This document shows, piece after piece, positions 25,106-33,339 of a DNA stretch of 64,000 nucleotides (its first letter is position 1; every line of letters begins with the position of its first letter). The stretch spans positions 4,590,001 through 4,654,000 of the forward strand of contig NZ_WIXO01000001.1 in NCBI RefSeq assembly GCF_009709575.1. The letters run 5' to 3'. A model generated the notes under the pieces. It ran no database searches. It was not told where the DNA came from and saw only the letters and a list, made by a program, of their open reading frames with translations. Made by a program: the position numbers and the translations under genes. The DNA is from Streptomyces taklimakanensis (GTDB lineage Bacteria > Actinomycetota > Actinomycetes > Streptomycetales > Streptomycetaceae).

Positions 25106-27043
25106 ATGTTGGCCATGCGTGACCTGACCGCCGGAGAGAGCCCGATACTGCGCCACGTGGACGTGCCGGGCGGCGCCCGTCCGGATCCGGGGCGAGGGAT
25201 CGAGCGGGTGGAGGCGTGCGACGGGAACTGGCGACTCCCCGACGGTGTGACGCGGGCACGCGACGCGCTGGCCGTCGTGCCCGAGGACGTCCCGCCCCCC
25301 GACGACCCCGCGCCCGCGCTGCGGGAGCTGGCCGAGCGCGGCGTGGCCGCCGTCGTCCTCACCGGCCCGGCCGCCGCCCCCGGTCCGGAGCGGGAACGGG
25401 TGGTGGCGGCGGCCCGCTCCGTCGGACCACCGTTGCTGGAGCCCGTCTCCCCGGGCGGGGCGGCCGAGGTGCGGGCGCGCGTCCTGCACCGGTTGGCCGG
25501 GGCGCTGCGCGAGGCCGTCGGCCGGCGTGACCGGCTGCTGCGCCTCACGGCCCGGCTGGACCGCCACGAAGAGGACCCCGGCAGGCTCCTGCGGCACCTG
25601 GAGGACGAGTGCGACGCCGAGGTCCGGCTGATCGTTCCCGGCTCCACGACGGGGTGGGCGGTGCTGGACGGGCATCGACGGCTGCTCGCCCGGATCCACG
25701 CCGGACACACCCACGCCGCCGCCCTGTCCGCCGAGGGGCGACACGTCCTGCTGCACGCAGTGGGCTCCGCGCCCCCGCACCCGGTGCTCGCCGCGGCGCG
25801 GTCCGGGCCCTGGCCCCGCGGGCTGCGTGATCTTCCGGCCCTCACCGCCGGCCAACTCGGCCTGCTGCGGCACCCGATGGAGCGGCGCGCGGTCGAAGGG
25901 CGGTTGTGGCGGAGCGAGATGGCGTTGCGGGTGTCGATCCTCCAGTACCTCATGGTCGGGGGAGTGACCGCGGCGGTGCGGGCGGCCGAGCCGCTGGTGC
26001 CCGGGGTGCTGACCGCGGACGCCGGACAGGTGGCCGTGGTGGAGTGCGCGTCCCCCGAGGACCGTCCCGCGGTCGTGCGCGCGTGCGAGGAGGCGGTGCG
26101 CCGACGGGCGCTGGTCGTGCTCTGCCCGGCGGTGGACCGGCATGTCGTCGTGGTCCTCCCGCACCGGCCCGAGGACGGCGCCGGGCAGGGTCCCGGAGGC
26201 GGCCTCGCGGGCGGTTTCGGGAGCGGGGCCGACGCGACCGAGGCCGCCGAACTGCTGGCGCCGGTCGTGCGCGCGCCCGGCATGGCGGCCGGGATCGGCC
26301 GCCCGGGACCGTGGTACCGCACCGCCCGCTGTTACGACTCCGCGATCCGAGCCCTGGCCACGGCACGGCGCACCCCGGAGCGCATAGCCGTCGAGGTCGG
26401 CGGCAGCCCGCTGGTGGCCTTCCTCCCCGCTCCCGCCCGCCGGTGGGCCGAGACGCTGCTGAGCCCCCTGGACGGTCTCCCGCGCGAGCAGCGCGACCAA
26501 CTCGTGCACACCGCCCGGCTGGCCCTCTCCTACGGCGCGGCGCCCACCGCCCGCCTGGTGGGGGTGGACCGCACCACCGCCGGGAAGAGACTGGCCCTCG
26601 TCATGCGGCGGGCCGGCCTCAGCCGCGGCCGACTGGTCGATCGCGCCGTACTCGACCTCGCCTTCCAACTCGGCGACCGGCCCCTCCCGGGCGGCTCTGC
26701 CGGCCCCGACGGCGGGGCTTCGGGGCTCGTCGCCCTCCTGGCGGGAAGCGACGGGGCCCGGCAGGAGGCGGAGCGCTTCCTCGAACCGCTCGACACCGAC
26801 ACCCGCGCCCTGCTCGCGCAGTGGGTCGCGCACGACGGGGCGGTCGGACGGGCCGCCGTCGCGCTGGGCATGCACCGCAACAGCCTGTCGCAGCGGTTGG
26901 AGAGGGCGGGGGCGCTGGTGGGCCGCGCCCTCACCCAACCCGGCAGCGGCTGTCACGACCTGCTGTGGGCCCTCGTCCTCACCGGGCGGCTTCCGTCACG
27001 GATCGTCCACGACCCGGTCCTCGACGGCCCGCGCCCGGAGTGA
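25106..27043 (+). CDS. PucR-like helix-turn-helix regulator
   Basis: A 645-residue cytosolic protein with PucR/CdaR-type layout. The N-terminal half resembles the PucR ligand domain (the stretch near 55-110 ending in GVAAVVLTGPAA). A central region follows, and the C-terminus carries a helix-turn-helix reading AAVALGMHRNSLSQRLERAG near 595-615, the usual form of the PucR C-terminal domain. A second HTH-like stretch, TARLVGVDRTTAGKRLALV, lies near 490, which is unusual. The ATG has GGGGGAG upstream. It stands alone, so its targets are unknown. Confidence 0.65.
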   Translation: MLAMRDLTAGESPILRHVDVPGGARPDPGRGIERVEACDGNWRLPDGVTRARDALAVVPEDVPPPDDPAPALRELAERGVAAVVLTGPAAAPGPERERVVAAARSVGPPLLEPVSPGGAAEVRARVLHRLAGALREAVGRRDRLLRLTARLDRHEEDPGRLLRHLEDECDAEVRLIVPGSTTGWAVLDGHRRLLARIHAGHTHAAALSAEGRHVLLHAVGSAPPHPVLAAARSGPWPRGLRDLPALTAGQLGLLRHPMERRAVEGRLWRSEMALRVSILQYLMVGGVTAAVRAAEPLVPGVLTADAGQVAVVECASPEDRPAVVRACEEAVRRRALVVLCPAVDRHVVVVLPHRPEDGAGQGPGGGLAGGFGSGADATEAAELLAPVVRAPGMAAGIGRPGPWYRTARCYDSAIRALATARRTPERIAVEVGGSPLVAFLPAPARRWAETLLSPLDGLPREQRDQLVHTARLALSYGAAPTARLVGVDRTTAGKRLALVMRRAGLSRGRLVDRAVLDLAFQLGDRPLPGGSAGPDGGASGLVALLAGSDGARQEAERFLEPLDTDTRALLAQWVAHDGAVGRAAVALGMHRNSLSQRLERAGALVGRALTQPGSGCHDLLWALVLTGRLPSRIVHDPVLDGPRPE

Positions 27044-27558
27044 CCCGGGGGAGGGACCCGGGGCGCTTTGGAGCGGGGCGGGCGGGACCTCGCGCATCAC
27101 CTGCACAACGCGGCGCCGCACATGCACAACACGCCCCCGCGCTCGGCGGCCTACCCTTCTGGACATCCGGTTCCGACCGGATGGACGGGGAGCGTGCCGC
27201 CATCACCGCGGCACGCGCACACGACGGCGGCGCACCGTGGGGACGGGGGATCGTGCCACGGGAACGGAGCGCCGCCGTGGAGCGGCCGCCGCGCCGGAGG
27301 ACCGACGGGGGACGACGGTCCCCGGCGCCCGGCGGCCGTCCCCGTGGGCGGCGGGTCGCGGGGGAACGCGCCGCCCACGGGCCTCTTCCGGGGCCGCCCT
27401 CCCGCCGGGTCGGCCGGGCCTTTCGGGGCGGCCGTACCGGCGCCGCCCCGGGCGACGGGGCGCACGACGCGCGCGTCACCACCCGCGATGCACACAACAA
27501 CCTCGTGTGCTCTGCGTTACCACTTGCCACTCTCGGTGATGGGCGTCACCGTGGAGGC
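27044..27558. other. 515-bp gap, no gene recognised
   Basis: Frames here are Arg/Gly/Pro-rich shadows with no ribosome sites. Three copies of an ATGCACA/CTGCACA-type word occur (27110, 27123 and 27488), and GCACAC...GTGTGC forms a 6-bp dyad near 27490-27510 just before the next gene. These are weak candidates for regulatory sites. Confidence 0.35.
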
Positions 27559-28269
27559 GTGACGAACCACCCCGACAGCACCGCCCGCACCGATCGCCCG
27601 GTCCTCCACGCCGGTCGGGCCGGTCACCTCCTCCACGAGCCGCTCGCCCCGCGCGCCCGGCACGTCCCGGGGACGGGCGCGCGGCCGGCCGGGCCCGATC
27701 CGGCGCCTCCCCGACCCGGTGGCGTCCTCCTCGCGGGGCGGGGAGGCGCCACCGGGTCGCAGGACACGACGACCCGCGCGTACCGGGCCGACGTCACCGC
27801 GCAGGGACCGGTGAACGGCACGACCGTCACCGTGCTGCTCGGCAGCCACGAGGCGCCCAGCCGCCGCCTCGTGCTGCGCTGGCTGGGGGAGCAGGCCCGC
27901 CGCGTCGCCGACGGGCTCGATCCGGACCCGTCGGCGACCCACTGGGTCACCGACGGCACGCTCGTCCCCCTGCCGCGCCGGCCGGCCGACGTGCCCACGG
28001 AGCTGCGGAGGTGGTGCGCGGACGAGGAACGACAGGAGACCGCCTCCACCCGACTCGCCGAGGGGCTCCCGTTCCGCCTCACCGTCGCCGACCACACGGG
28101 GACGTACACGCTGCGGGCCTGGCCCGTCGGCGTGACGGCCCCGCGTCCCGCACGGCCCCCGCTCACCTACGTGCGGTGGCCCCACCAGCCCCCGCCCTGG
28201 TCGTCGGAACCCCGCGCCGGCACGCTCGCCCCGCGCCGGACGACGGGTGCACCCTCCCACCTCCGATGA
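27559..28269 (+). CDS. Hypothetical protein, start uncertain
   Basis: A frame of 236 residues with good third-position GC from about codon 70 onward, where it reads like a real globular protein (TVTVLLGSHEAPSRRLVLRW, then ATHWVTDGTLVPLPRRP). The first 70 residues are Pro/Arg/Gly-rich and less convincing, so the true start may be further in. No signal peptide, membrane helix or family motif is recognised. GTG is taken because GGAGGC immediately precedes it, though the spacing is short. Transcribed convergently with the inositol-phosphatase gene. Confidence 0.5.
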   Translation: MTNHPDSTARTDRPVLHAGRAGHLLHEPLAPRARHVPGTGARPAGPDPAPPRPGGVLLAGRGGATGSQDTTTRAYRADVTAQGPVNGTTVTVLLGSHEAPSRRLVLRWLGEQARRVADGLDPDPSATHWVTDGTLVPLPRRPADVPTELRRWCADEERQETASTRLAEGLPFRLTVADHTGTYTLRAWPVGVTAPRPARPPLTYVRWPHQPPPWSSEPRAGTLAPRRTTGAPSHLR

Positions 28270-28315
28270 CCGGGGCGGGCCCGGGAGTCCCGCGCGGCGG
28301 CCTTCCGACCGGGTG

Positions 28316-29152
28316 TCAGGAAGGCCGCCCCGCGCCGCGGCCGGCCGCCGTGGAGTCCCACAGCGCGGCCAGCTCCCGGGCCAGGGGCGCCGGGCCGGCC
28401 GCCAGCAGAGGGGAGTCGAAGGCGAACTCCCGGCCCCCCGCGCCCAGCACGGCCCGTCCGCGCCGGCGCAGCAGCGCGACACCGGCGGCCACGTCCCACG
28501 GCTTGGGCGTCAGGCACACGCAGCCGTCCAGCCAGCCCTCGGCCACCCCCACCAGGTCCATGCTCATGCAGCCGTGCATCCTGACCCGATACGCCCCGTC
28601 CAGCAGTCGGTCCAGGTAGCGGCCCGAGCGCGACGTGCTGGAGCCCGCCCCGGTGACGCCGATCACCGCGCGGGACAACGCCCGCGCACCGCCGGGGGGT
28701 TCGACGGGCGGCTTCGACCCCCCGGGGCCGGCGGGCGCCGCGTTCCAACGGCGGTCCAGGGCCGGGGCGTGGAGCACCCCCAGCGACGGCCGCCCGTCCT
28801 CCACCAACGCCAACGACACGGCGTACAGCGGAGCGCCCCGGGTGAAGTTCATCGTGCCGTCGATCGGGTCCAGCAGCCAACAGCGCGACGGGAGCGGCCC
28901 GCCGTCGCCGGCCGCCCCGTCGGACTCCTCGCCGACGACCGGGATGTCGGGGAAGTGCTGCCGCAACACCCGCGTCACCCGCCGCTCGACCTCCCCGTCG
29001 GCGTCGGTGACCTCCTCGCCCGATTCCTTGAACCTCCGCTCCGACCACTCCCGACCGGCTCGGGCCAACCACTCGACCCCGGCGTCCACGGCCTTCCCGG
29101 CGACGGCGAACGGCTCGCGGCCCGGCTCCACGACGGATCCTCCAGTGCGCAT
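28316..29152 (-). CDS. Inositol-monophosphatase-family phosphatase
   Basis: A 278-residue Mg-dependent sugar or inositol phosphatase of the IMPase/FBPase/CysQ superfamily. All three signature segments are visible: VVGEES near residue 80, WLLDPIDGTMNF near 100 (metal-binding DPIDGT) and PWDVAAGVALLRRRG near 215. Family members hydrolyse inositol-1-phosphate, histidinol-phosphate or 3'-phosphoadenosine phosphate, and the sequence does not decide between them. The start ATG lies 3' of GTGGGGG. It is divergent from the DUF2267 gene. Confidence 0.88.
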   Translation of the reverse strand: MRTGGSVVEPGREPFAVAGKAVDAGVEWLARAGREWSERRFKESGEEVTDADGEVERRVTRVLRQHFPDIPVVGEESDGAAGDGGPLPSRCWLLDPIDGTMNFTRGAPLYAVSLALVEDGRPSLGVLHAPALDRRWNAAPAGPGGSKPPVEPPGGARALSRAVIGVTGAGSSTSRSGRYLDRLLDGAYRVRMHGCMSMDLVGVAEGWLDGCVCLTPKPWDVAAGVALLRRRGRAVLGAGGREFAFDSPLLAAGPAPLARELAALWDSTAAGRGAGRPS

Positions 29153-29292
29153 CCCCCACGCCTTTCCGCGAAGGGGCGCCTTCTCACCTTCCGGCTCGCC
29201 CCCGGCCGGAACGCGGACGGTTCGCGGCGCGGAAACGGGGGGACCCGAAGACCCGCCCGAACGACACCCGCCGCTGGGAAGGAAGGTCACCG

Positions 29293-29685
29293 ATGAGGTA
29301 CGACGAGTTCCTCGCCCGGGTCCGTGACCTCGGGGAGTACGGCGACCGGCAGGAAGCCCGGGAGGTCGCCGACGCGGTGCTGTCGGTGCTCGCGACCCGG
29401 CTCACGCCCGACGAGGTCGAGGACCTGGCCGAGCAGGTGCCGGGCCGGTTGAGGGACGTCCTCCAGGAGAACCGGGTGGATCAGCCCGGGACGTTCGGAG
29501 TGGAGGAGTTCTGCCGCAGGGTGGGCGAGCGGACCGGTGCTCGTCCCAGGACGGCGGAGTGGGACGCCAGTGCCGTGCTGGCCACCTTGGCCGAGACGGT
29601 CTCCGGCGGCGAGCTCGACCAGGTCCTCGACCAGTTGCCGTCGGGGTACGCCGACCTGTTCGGCAAGCCGGAGCCGAGCGGATGA
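29293..29685 (+). CDS. DUF2267-family protein
   Basis: A 130-residue soluble helical protein beginning MRYDEFLARVRDLGEY, which matches the start of the DUF2267 family (FLxxVxxxGxxxxxxEAxxxxxAVLxxLxxRLxxxEAxxLxxQLP). The second half repeats the same kind of helical unit (FGVEEFCRRVGERTGA then AVLATLAETVSGGE). The function of the family is unknown; in actinobacteria it is often near stress genes. A GGGAAGGAAGG site precedes the ATG. It is monocistronic, and the next gene converges. Confidence 0.85.
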   Translation: MRYDEFLARVRDLGEYGDRQEAREVADAVLSVLATRLTPDEVEDLAEQVPGRLRDVLQENRVDQPGTFGVEEFCRRVGERTGARPRTAEWDASAVLATLAETVSGGELDQVLDQLPSGYADLFGKPEPSG

Positions 29686-29758
29686 CCGGAGGCGGTCGGC
29701 GCGGTGGGCACCCCGCTCCCGTCCCGGGCGCCGCCGGCGCCCGGGACGGGAGCGGGGA

Positions 29759-30007
29759 TCACCTCCGGGCGTCGCCGTCCGGGCCGGGGGAGGACCGGGT
29801 CTCGACGACGTCGCCGGGGGCGGCGCGGACGATCCGGGGGGCACCGCCGTCCGCGTCGGGGGTGCCGTCCGACCTCATGGCCCTGGCCTCGCTCTTGAGG
29901 ATGCGGGCCGCCTTGCCCGCCGAGCGGGCCAGTTCGGGGAGCCTCTTGGCGCCCAGCACGACGATGACGACGACGAGGAGGACGGCGAGTTCGCTGATCC
30001 CGAGCAT
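29759..30007 (-). CDS. TatA/TatE-like twin-arginine translocase subunit
   Basis: An 82-residue protein with one N-terminal membrane helix (ISELAVLLVVVIVVLGAKRLPELARSAGKAARILKSE). This is the TatA pattern: short periplasmic start, hydrophobic helix, the hinge G-x-KRLPELARS, then an amphipathic helix and a charged tail. It would join the pore-forming pool of the Tat system at the membrane. It is not beside tatC, so it is an additional TatA-like protein. It is divergent from a blaI-type repressor gene. A TCTACA-N4-TGTAGA dyad sits 45 bp upstream of the start, which suggests control by that repressor. Confidence 0.85.
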   Translation of the reverse strand: MLGISELAVLLVVVIVVLGAKRLPELARSAGKAARILKSEARAMRSDGTPDADGGAPRIVRAAPGDVVETRSSPGPDGDARR

Positions 30008-30051
30008 CGGGCTGCTCTCTCCCGGGGACGGACGGCGGGTGGCACGGAAAA

Positions 30052-30067
30052 TCTACAGGAATGTAGA
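30052..30067. promoter_or_regulatory. Candidate BlaI-type operator in tatA-like/blaI region
   Basis: TCTACA-GGAA-TGTAGA is a perfect 6-bp dyad with a 4-base spacer. It lies between the TatA-like gene and the divergent BlaI-type repressor gene. TACA/TGTA cores are typical of BlaI/MecI operators. A stronger copy with the same spacing is found at 33005-33024. Confidence 0.65.
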
Positions 30068-30152
30068 AGGTGGGGGAAGGGGTCCCGGGGACGCCGGCTA
30101 GCATGGACCGCCCCGCGGTGGGCCGCGGGGCGGGTGGCTGGAGGGAGACGGG

Positions 30153-30539
30153 GTGAGAGGCCGGCAGGAGCGTCCTCGACGGCGCGGCCAGGGTGAGTTG
30201 GAGACACAGGTGCTGTCGGTGCTGCGCGAGGCACCGGGGCCGGTGGACACGGAGTGGGTGCGGGAGCGGCTCGGCGGCCCCCTGGCGTACACCACCGTGA
30301 TCACCGTCCTGACGCGGCTGTTGGCCAAGGGCGTGGTGACGCGGGAGAAGGAGGGGCGGTCGTTCGTGTGGACGGCGGCGGCCGACGAGGCCCGGCTGGC
30401 CGCCCTGCGGATGCGCAGGGTGCTGGACGGGGAGAGCGACCGGGAGGCGGTGCTGGCCGGCTTCGTCGCCGAGCTCTCCCCGGACGACGAACAGGTGCTG
30501 CGGGAACTCCTCCGGCAGGCGGAGGAACCGGAGGGCTGA
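30153..30539 (+). CDS. BlaI/MecI/CopY-family repressor
   Basis: A 128-residue winged-helix repressor. It reads LETQVLSVLREAPGPVDTEWV then TTVITVLTRLLAKGVVTREKEGRSFVW, the family's DNA-binding domain with its TVxTxLxRLxxKGxxxRxxxGR signature. The C-terminal helices that dimerise follow (AVLAGFVAELSPDDEQVLRELL). The GTG start follows GGAGACGGG. Its stop overlaps the start of an M56-like metalloprotease (TGATG), the usual repressor-protease pairing in which cleavage or inactivation of the repressor relieves control. Two dyads nearby are candidate operators. The inducing signal is unknown. Confidence 0.92.
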   Translation: MRGRQERPRRRGQGELETQVLSVLREAPGPVDTEWVRERLGGPLAYTTVITVLTRLLAKGVVTREKEGRSFVWTAAADEARLAALRMRRVLDGESDREAVLAGFVAELSPDDEQVLRELLRQAEEPEG

Positions 30540-31486
30540 TGTCCATGGGGGTCTTCGTCTTCCTGCCGCTCGTCCTGCCGCTGACCGCCTGGCCCATCGC
30601 GCACCTGGCCGAACGGCGCCTTCACCCGCGCGTCGCCACCCTCATGCTGGCGGCCACGGCCGGGGTGCTCGCGGTGTGCAGCTCGCTCTGCCTGGGGCTG
30701 CTGGTCGTGGTGGGCACCGCGCAACTGCCGGGCAATCCGCTGCCGGACGGCTGGTCGGATCCGGAGGTGCGCGAGGCGCTCCCCTACGACGAGGTCGCGG
30801 GGACGGCGTCCATCCCGGCCCTGGCGGCCGTGCTGGTGGCGGTCGGGAGGACCCTGTGGCGGCACCACCGGACGCGGCGCCGTGCCGGGCGGGCGCTGGA
30901 CGGGCTGTCGGGGGCCGCCTCCGTGGCGGTGCTGCCCGACCCCGCGCCCTACGCCTACGCGCTGCCCGGCCGGTGGGGGCGAGGGGGCCGCGTGGTGGTC
31001 TCCACGGCGCTGCTCTCCGGTCTCGACGGACCCGAGCGCCGCGCGCTGTTCGCCCACGAGCGGGCCCACCTGGCGGCCCGGCACCACCGGTACCTGCTGG
31101 CGGTGCACCTGGCGGCGCGGGCCAACCCGTTCCTGCGGCCGCTGCGCACGGCCGTGGTCTACACCGTGGAGCGATGGGCGGACGAGGCCGCGGCCCGTGC
31201 GGTGGGCAGCCGACGGACGGTGGCCCGCGCCATCGGCAAGGCGGCACTGGTCTCCCGTGGCGCGCCCACGTCGACACTGGCGGGGTTCGCCGAGCCGGGG
31301 CCGGTGCCGCGCCGGGTGGCGGCTCTCCTCGGGCCGGCCCCCGCCGTGCGGGCCTGGCCCCCGGTGTTCACGGCCGCCGGGCTGGCGGTGTGGACGGCCG
31401 TGGCCGGAGCCGCGGTCTCGGCGCTGTCGTCGGCGAACTCGGCGGTCACGCTGTTCTTGGTGCTGAGGGCGACCACCCCGCTGTGA
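30539..31486 (+). CDS. M56/BlaR1-like membrane zinc metalloprotease
   Basis: A 315-residue membrane protein with hydrophobic segments near residues 5-20, 30-60, 95-110 and 275-310, and a zinc-protease motif HERAH (HExxH) near 178. It is followed by the downstream acidic ligand in ERWADEAAARAVG near 215. This is the M56/M48 pattern of proteins encoded next to BlaI-type repressors. It lacks the extracellular penicillin-binding sensor of true BlaR1, so the signal is not simply beta-lactam binding. The ATG overlaps the repressor stop codon, so translation is coupled. A hairpin follows. Confidence 0.85.
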   Translation: MSMGVFVFLPLVLPLTAWPIAHLAERRLHPRVATLMLAATAGVLAVCSSLCLGLLVVVGTAQLPGNPLPDGWSDPEVREALPYDEVAGTASIPALAAVLVAVGRTLWRHHRTRRRAGRALDGLSGAASVAVLPDPAPYAYALPGRWGRGGRVVVSTALLSGLDGPERRALFAHERAHLAARHHRYLLAVHLAARANPFLRPLRTAVVYTVERWADEAAARAVGSRRTVARAIGKAALVSRGAPTSTLAGFAEPGPVPRRVAALLGPAPAVRAWPPVFTAAGLAVWTAVAGAAVSALSSANSAVTLFLVLRATTPL

Positions 31487-31491
31487 CGGGA

Positions 31492-31522
31492 ACGGGCGCG
31501 CCCGTGGCCCGGGCGCGCCCGT
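31492..31522. terminator. Hairpin between M56 protease and Spo0M genes
   Basis: Perfect 13-bp arms (ACGGGCGCGCCCG and complement) around a 5-base loop between convergent genes, likely a bidirectional terminator. Confidence 0.7.
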
Positions 31523-31571
31523 GGGAGGGGGGGGAGGAAGGGACGGGAGGAGGAGGGACGGGCCGTCCGGC

Positions 31572-32597
31572 TCAGCCCTCGTCGCCTCCGTCGTCCTCGC
31601 CCTCGAAGAAGTCGCCCACTTCGTCGACGACCTCGGCCGCGACCATGCCGCCCGCGACGCCGACCGCGAGCCCGGCCGCCCCGGCGGCGATGGCGGTGCC
31701 CATCCCGGGGCCGGAGCGGTGGCCGTCGTGGCCGTCGTGGCCGTGGTGGCCGTGGTGGCCGTGGATCCCGTCGTGCCCGTGGAGGCCGTCGTGCCCGGGG
31801 CCGTACGGAGCGCCGTGCGCGACGCGGCCCTCCACGAGCCGTCGCACCCAGTCGTCCACCTCGGCGTTCCAGTCCCGGACGTCCTGGTGGCCGACCGTGA
31901 AGCGGGTGAGGGCGTCGTGGCCGCCGGAGAAGCCGGGGAAGGAACCGCCGCGCTTGTCGGCCTCCAGCACCACCTCCACCCCGGCCGGGTTCGCCAGGAA
32001 GGTCACCTCGATCTCGTTCACCGCGTGCGCGTAGCGCGGGGAGGGGGTGAGTTCGATCTCCTGGTAGAAGGGGAGCTGCTGCCCGGTGCCGCGGATGTGG
32101 CCGTACTCCAGGTCGGCGGACTTGAACCCGAAGCCGAGCTGCCCGAACGCCTCCAGGATCGCCTCCTGCGCCGGCAGGGCGCGCACCGCCAGCGGATCCA
32201 GGTCGCCCTTGTCCTTCGCCCCGGCCACCGCCAGTTCGGTGCGCACCCCGAGGGCGACGCCCAGGGGCTGCCCGTGCAGTTCGGTGACCGGGGTCTCCCA
32301 CGGCAGTGTCACGGTGAACGGAACGTTGTGTTCCGCTCCCTCGGCCAGCCGGAAACCGCCGCCGACGGTGAAGCGGCCGAAGGCGACCGTGCCCTCGTGC
32401 TCGCCGCCGTCGGTCTCGGCCTCGACGCGGGCGACCAGTTCCAGGCCGATGTGCTCGATGTCGAAGTCGGCGCTGCCGCCCCTGAGGTGGACCCGTCCGG
32501 ACAGGGTGCCGCCGGGCAGGACGGCTCCCTCCTCCAGGACCGTGTCCACCGTGGGGCCGCCCACGCCGAGCGAGCCGAGTAGCCGTTTGAACACCAT
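31572..32597 (-). CDS. Spo0M-family sporulation-control protein with His-rich tail
   Basis: A 341-residue arrestin-like Spo0M protein. The first 250 residues carry the family pattern (VDTVLEEGAVLPGGTLSGRVHL, DIEHIGLELVARVE, then VPFTVTLPWETPVTEL). After this comes an uncommon stretch near 265-295 made of repeated His-Gly-Asp/His units, then a Gly/Ala-rich apolar segment (MGTAIAAGAAGLAVGVAGG) and an acidic end. The His-rich run could bind Zn, Ni or Cu, and the apolar segment could touch the membrane. Spo0M influences sporulation in Bacillus; the actinobacterial role is unclear. The ATG has GAGGAG upstream. It is leftward and converges with the M56 gene. Confidence 0.85.
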   Translation of the reverse strand: MVFKRLLGSLGVGGPTVDTVLEEGAVLPGGTLSGRVHLRGGSADFDIEHIGLELVARVEAETDGGEHEGTVAFGRFTVGGGFRLAEGAEHNVPFTVTLPWETPVTELHGQPLGVALGVRTELAVAGAKDKGDLDPLAVRALPAQEAILEAFGQLGFGFKSADLEYGHIRGTGQQLPFYQEIELTPSPRYAHAVNEIEVTFLANPAGVEVVLEADKRGGSFPGFSGGHDALTRFTVGHQDVRDWNAEVDDWVRRLVEGRVAHGAPYGPGHDGLHGHDGIHGHHGHHGHDGHDGHRSGPGMGTAIAAGAAGLAVGVAGGMVAAEVVDEVGDFFEGEDDGGDEG

Positions 32598-32663
32598 CGG
32601 GCGTTCACTCCTCACTGTGGTTCCGCCGCGCGCACGCGGCTGTGTACGGGGTGCCGCGCCGCG

Positions 32664-32885
32664 CTACTTCGCCGCCGGGGCCAGCGCTGCCAGGGCCTGT
32701 GCCCAGCGCACGTACTTCAGGTCGGCCAGATCGGCCACCGTCCGTACCCCGAAGGCCTCCCGCAGCAGGTCGCCGTCGCGGTCGGAGACGCCCTTCAGCG
32801 CCGACACCGGGGCTTGCAGGATCTCCGGCAGGTCCTTGTCCGCCCACGCCTTGTCCAGCACTTTCTCCAGGTCGACCGTGGCCAT
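32664..32885 (-). CDS. Small helix-hairpin-helix-like protein
   Basis: A 73-residue soluble protein with a pattern seen in many Streptomyces conserved hypotheticals: an N-terminal helix (LEKVLDKAWADKDLPEILQA), then PVSALKGVSDRDGDLLREAF, GVRTVADLADLKYVRWAQAL. The repeated G-V turns between short helices resemble helix-hairpin-helix units. No catalytic motif is present. A strong TTCTACA dyad lies 120 bp upstream of its ATG and is shared with the BlaI region, so it is a likely member of the same regulon. Its function is unknown. Confidence 0.75.
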   Translation of the reverse strand: MATVDLEKVLDKAWADKDLPEILQAPVSALKGVSDRDGDLLREAFGVRTVADLADLKYVRWAQALAALAPAAK

Positions 32886-33004
32886 GAATGTCCTTTCGGG
32901 GTCGCGGAAGCGAGGTGTGGGCCAACAGGAGACGAACGGGCCGCGCGGCGGCGCGTGCCCGGTGCACGCTGGAGCCGCGGCCGTGCCTCCGTGCCCTCTC
33001 GCAT

Positions 33005-33024
33005 CTTCTACATGCGTGTAGAAG
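33005..33024. promoter_or_regulatory. Strong BlaI-type dyad upstream of the HHH-like gene
   Basis: CTTCTACATGCGTGTAGAAG is a perfect 8-bp inverted repeat with a 4-base spacer. It has the same TCTACA/TGTAGA core and spacing as the dyad at 30052-30067. It lies 120 bp upstream of the small leftward gene and more than 300 bp from the rightward CNNM gene, so the leftward gene is the likely target. Confidence 0.7.
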
Positions 33025-33261
33025 TTTACGGGTGCCCGGCCGCGCCGCGCCGGCGCCCGGAGCCCGCGGGCCGGAGAACGTCCGAAAATCGCGCCCCGAA
33101 CGGCCCCGCCCGCTCCCGCCCGCCGGGAACCGATGCGCTCGGTTGTGGCGTTCGCCCTTCAAGAGTGTTTTGCCGCACCTTTACACTGACCTGAAATGAG
33201 CCGGTTCCCACGAGGTAGGAGATACCCGGCCGGCCCGACGAGAAGGAGCTCGGAACCCCCC

Positions 33262-33339
33262 ATGGGTGAACCTCCCAGTACCAGCCGTGCCACCCGCGGC
33301 CGCCCCGCGACGAGTTTGGGGACGGAGGTGGCACGGTGA
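33262..33339 (+). CDS. Candidate 25-codon leader peptide of the CNNM operon
   Basis: ATG GGT GAA CCT CCC opens a 25-codon frame (MGEPPSTSRATRGRP...) that ends in TGA overlapping the GTG start of the CNNM gene (GTGA). It could couple translation of the two. AAGGAG lies upstream but at wide spacing. The early Glu-Pro-Pro run resembles acidic/proline leaders that sense low Mg2+ through ribosome instability. That reading is an inference, and the frame may simply be chance. Confidence 0.4.
   Translation: MGEPPSTSRATRGRPATSLGTEVAR

Noticed and set aside
33190-33335. M-box (ykoK) Mg2+ riboswitch upstream of the CNNM operon
   Set aside because: GGTGAACCTCC resembles a small part of the core, but the remaining conserved blocks were not found; kept only as a computation to run.
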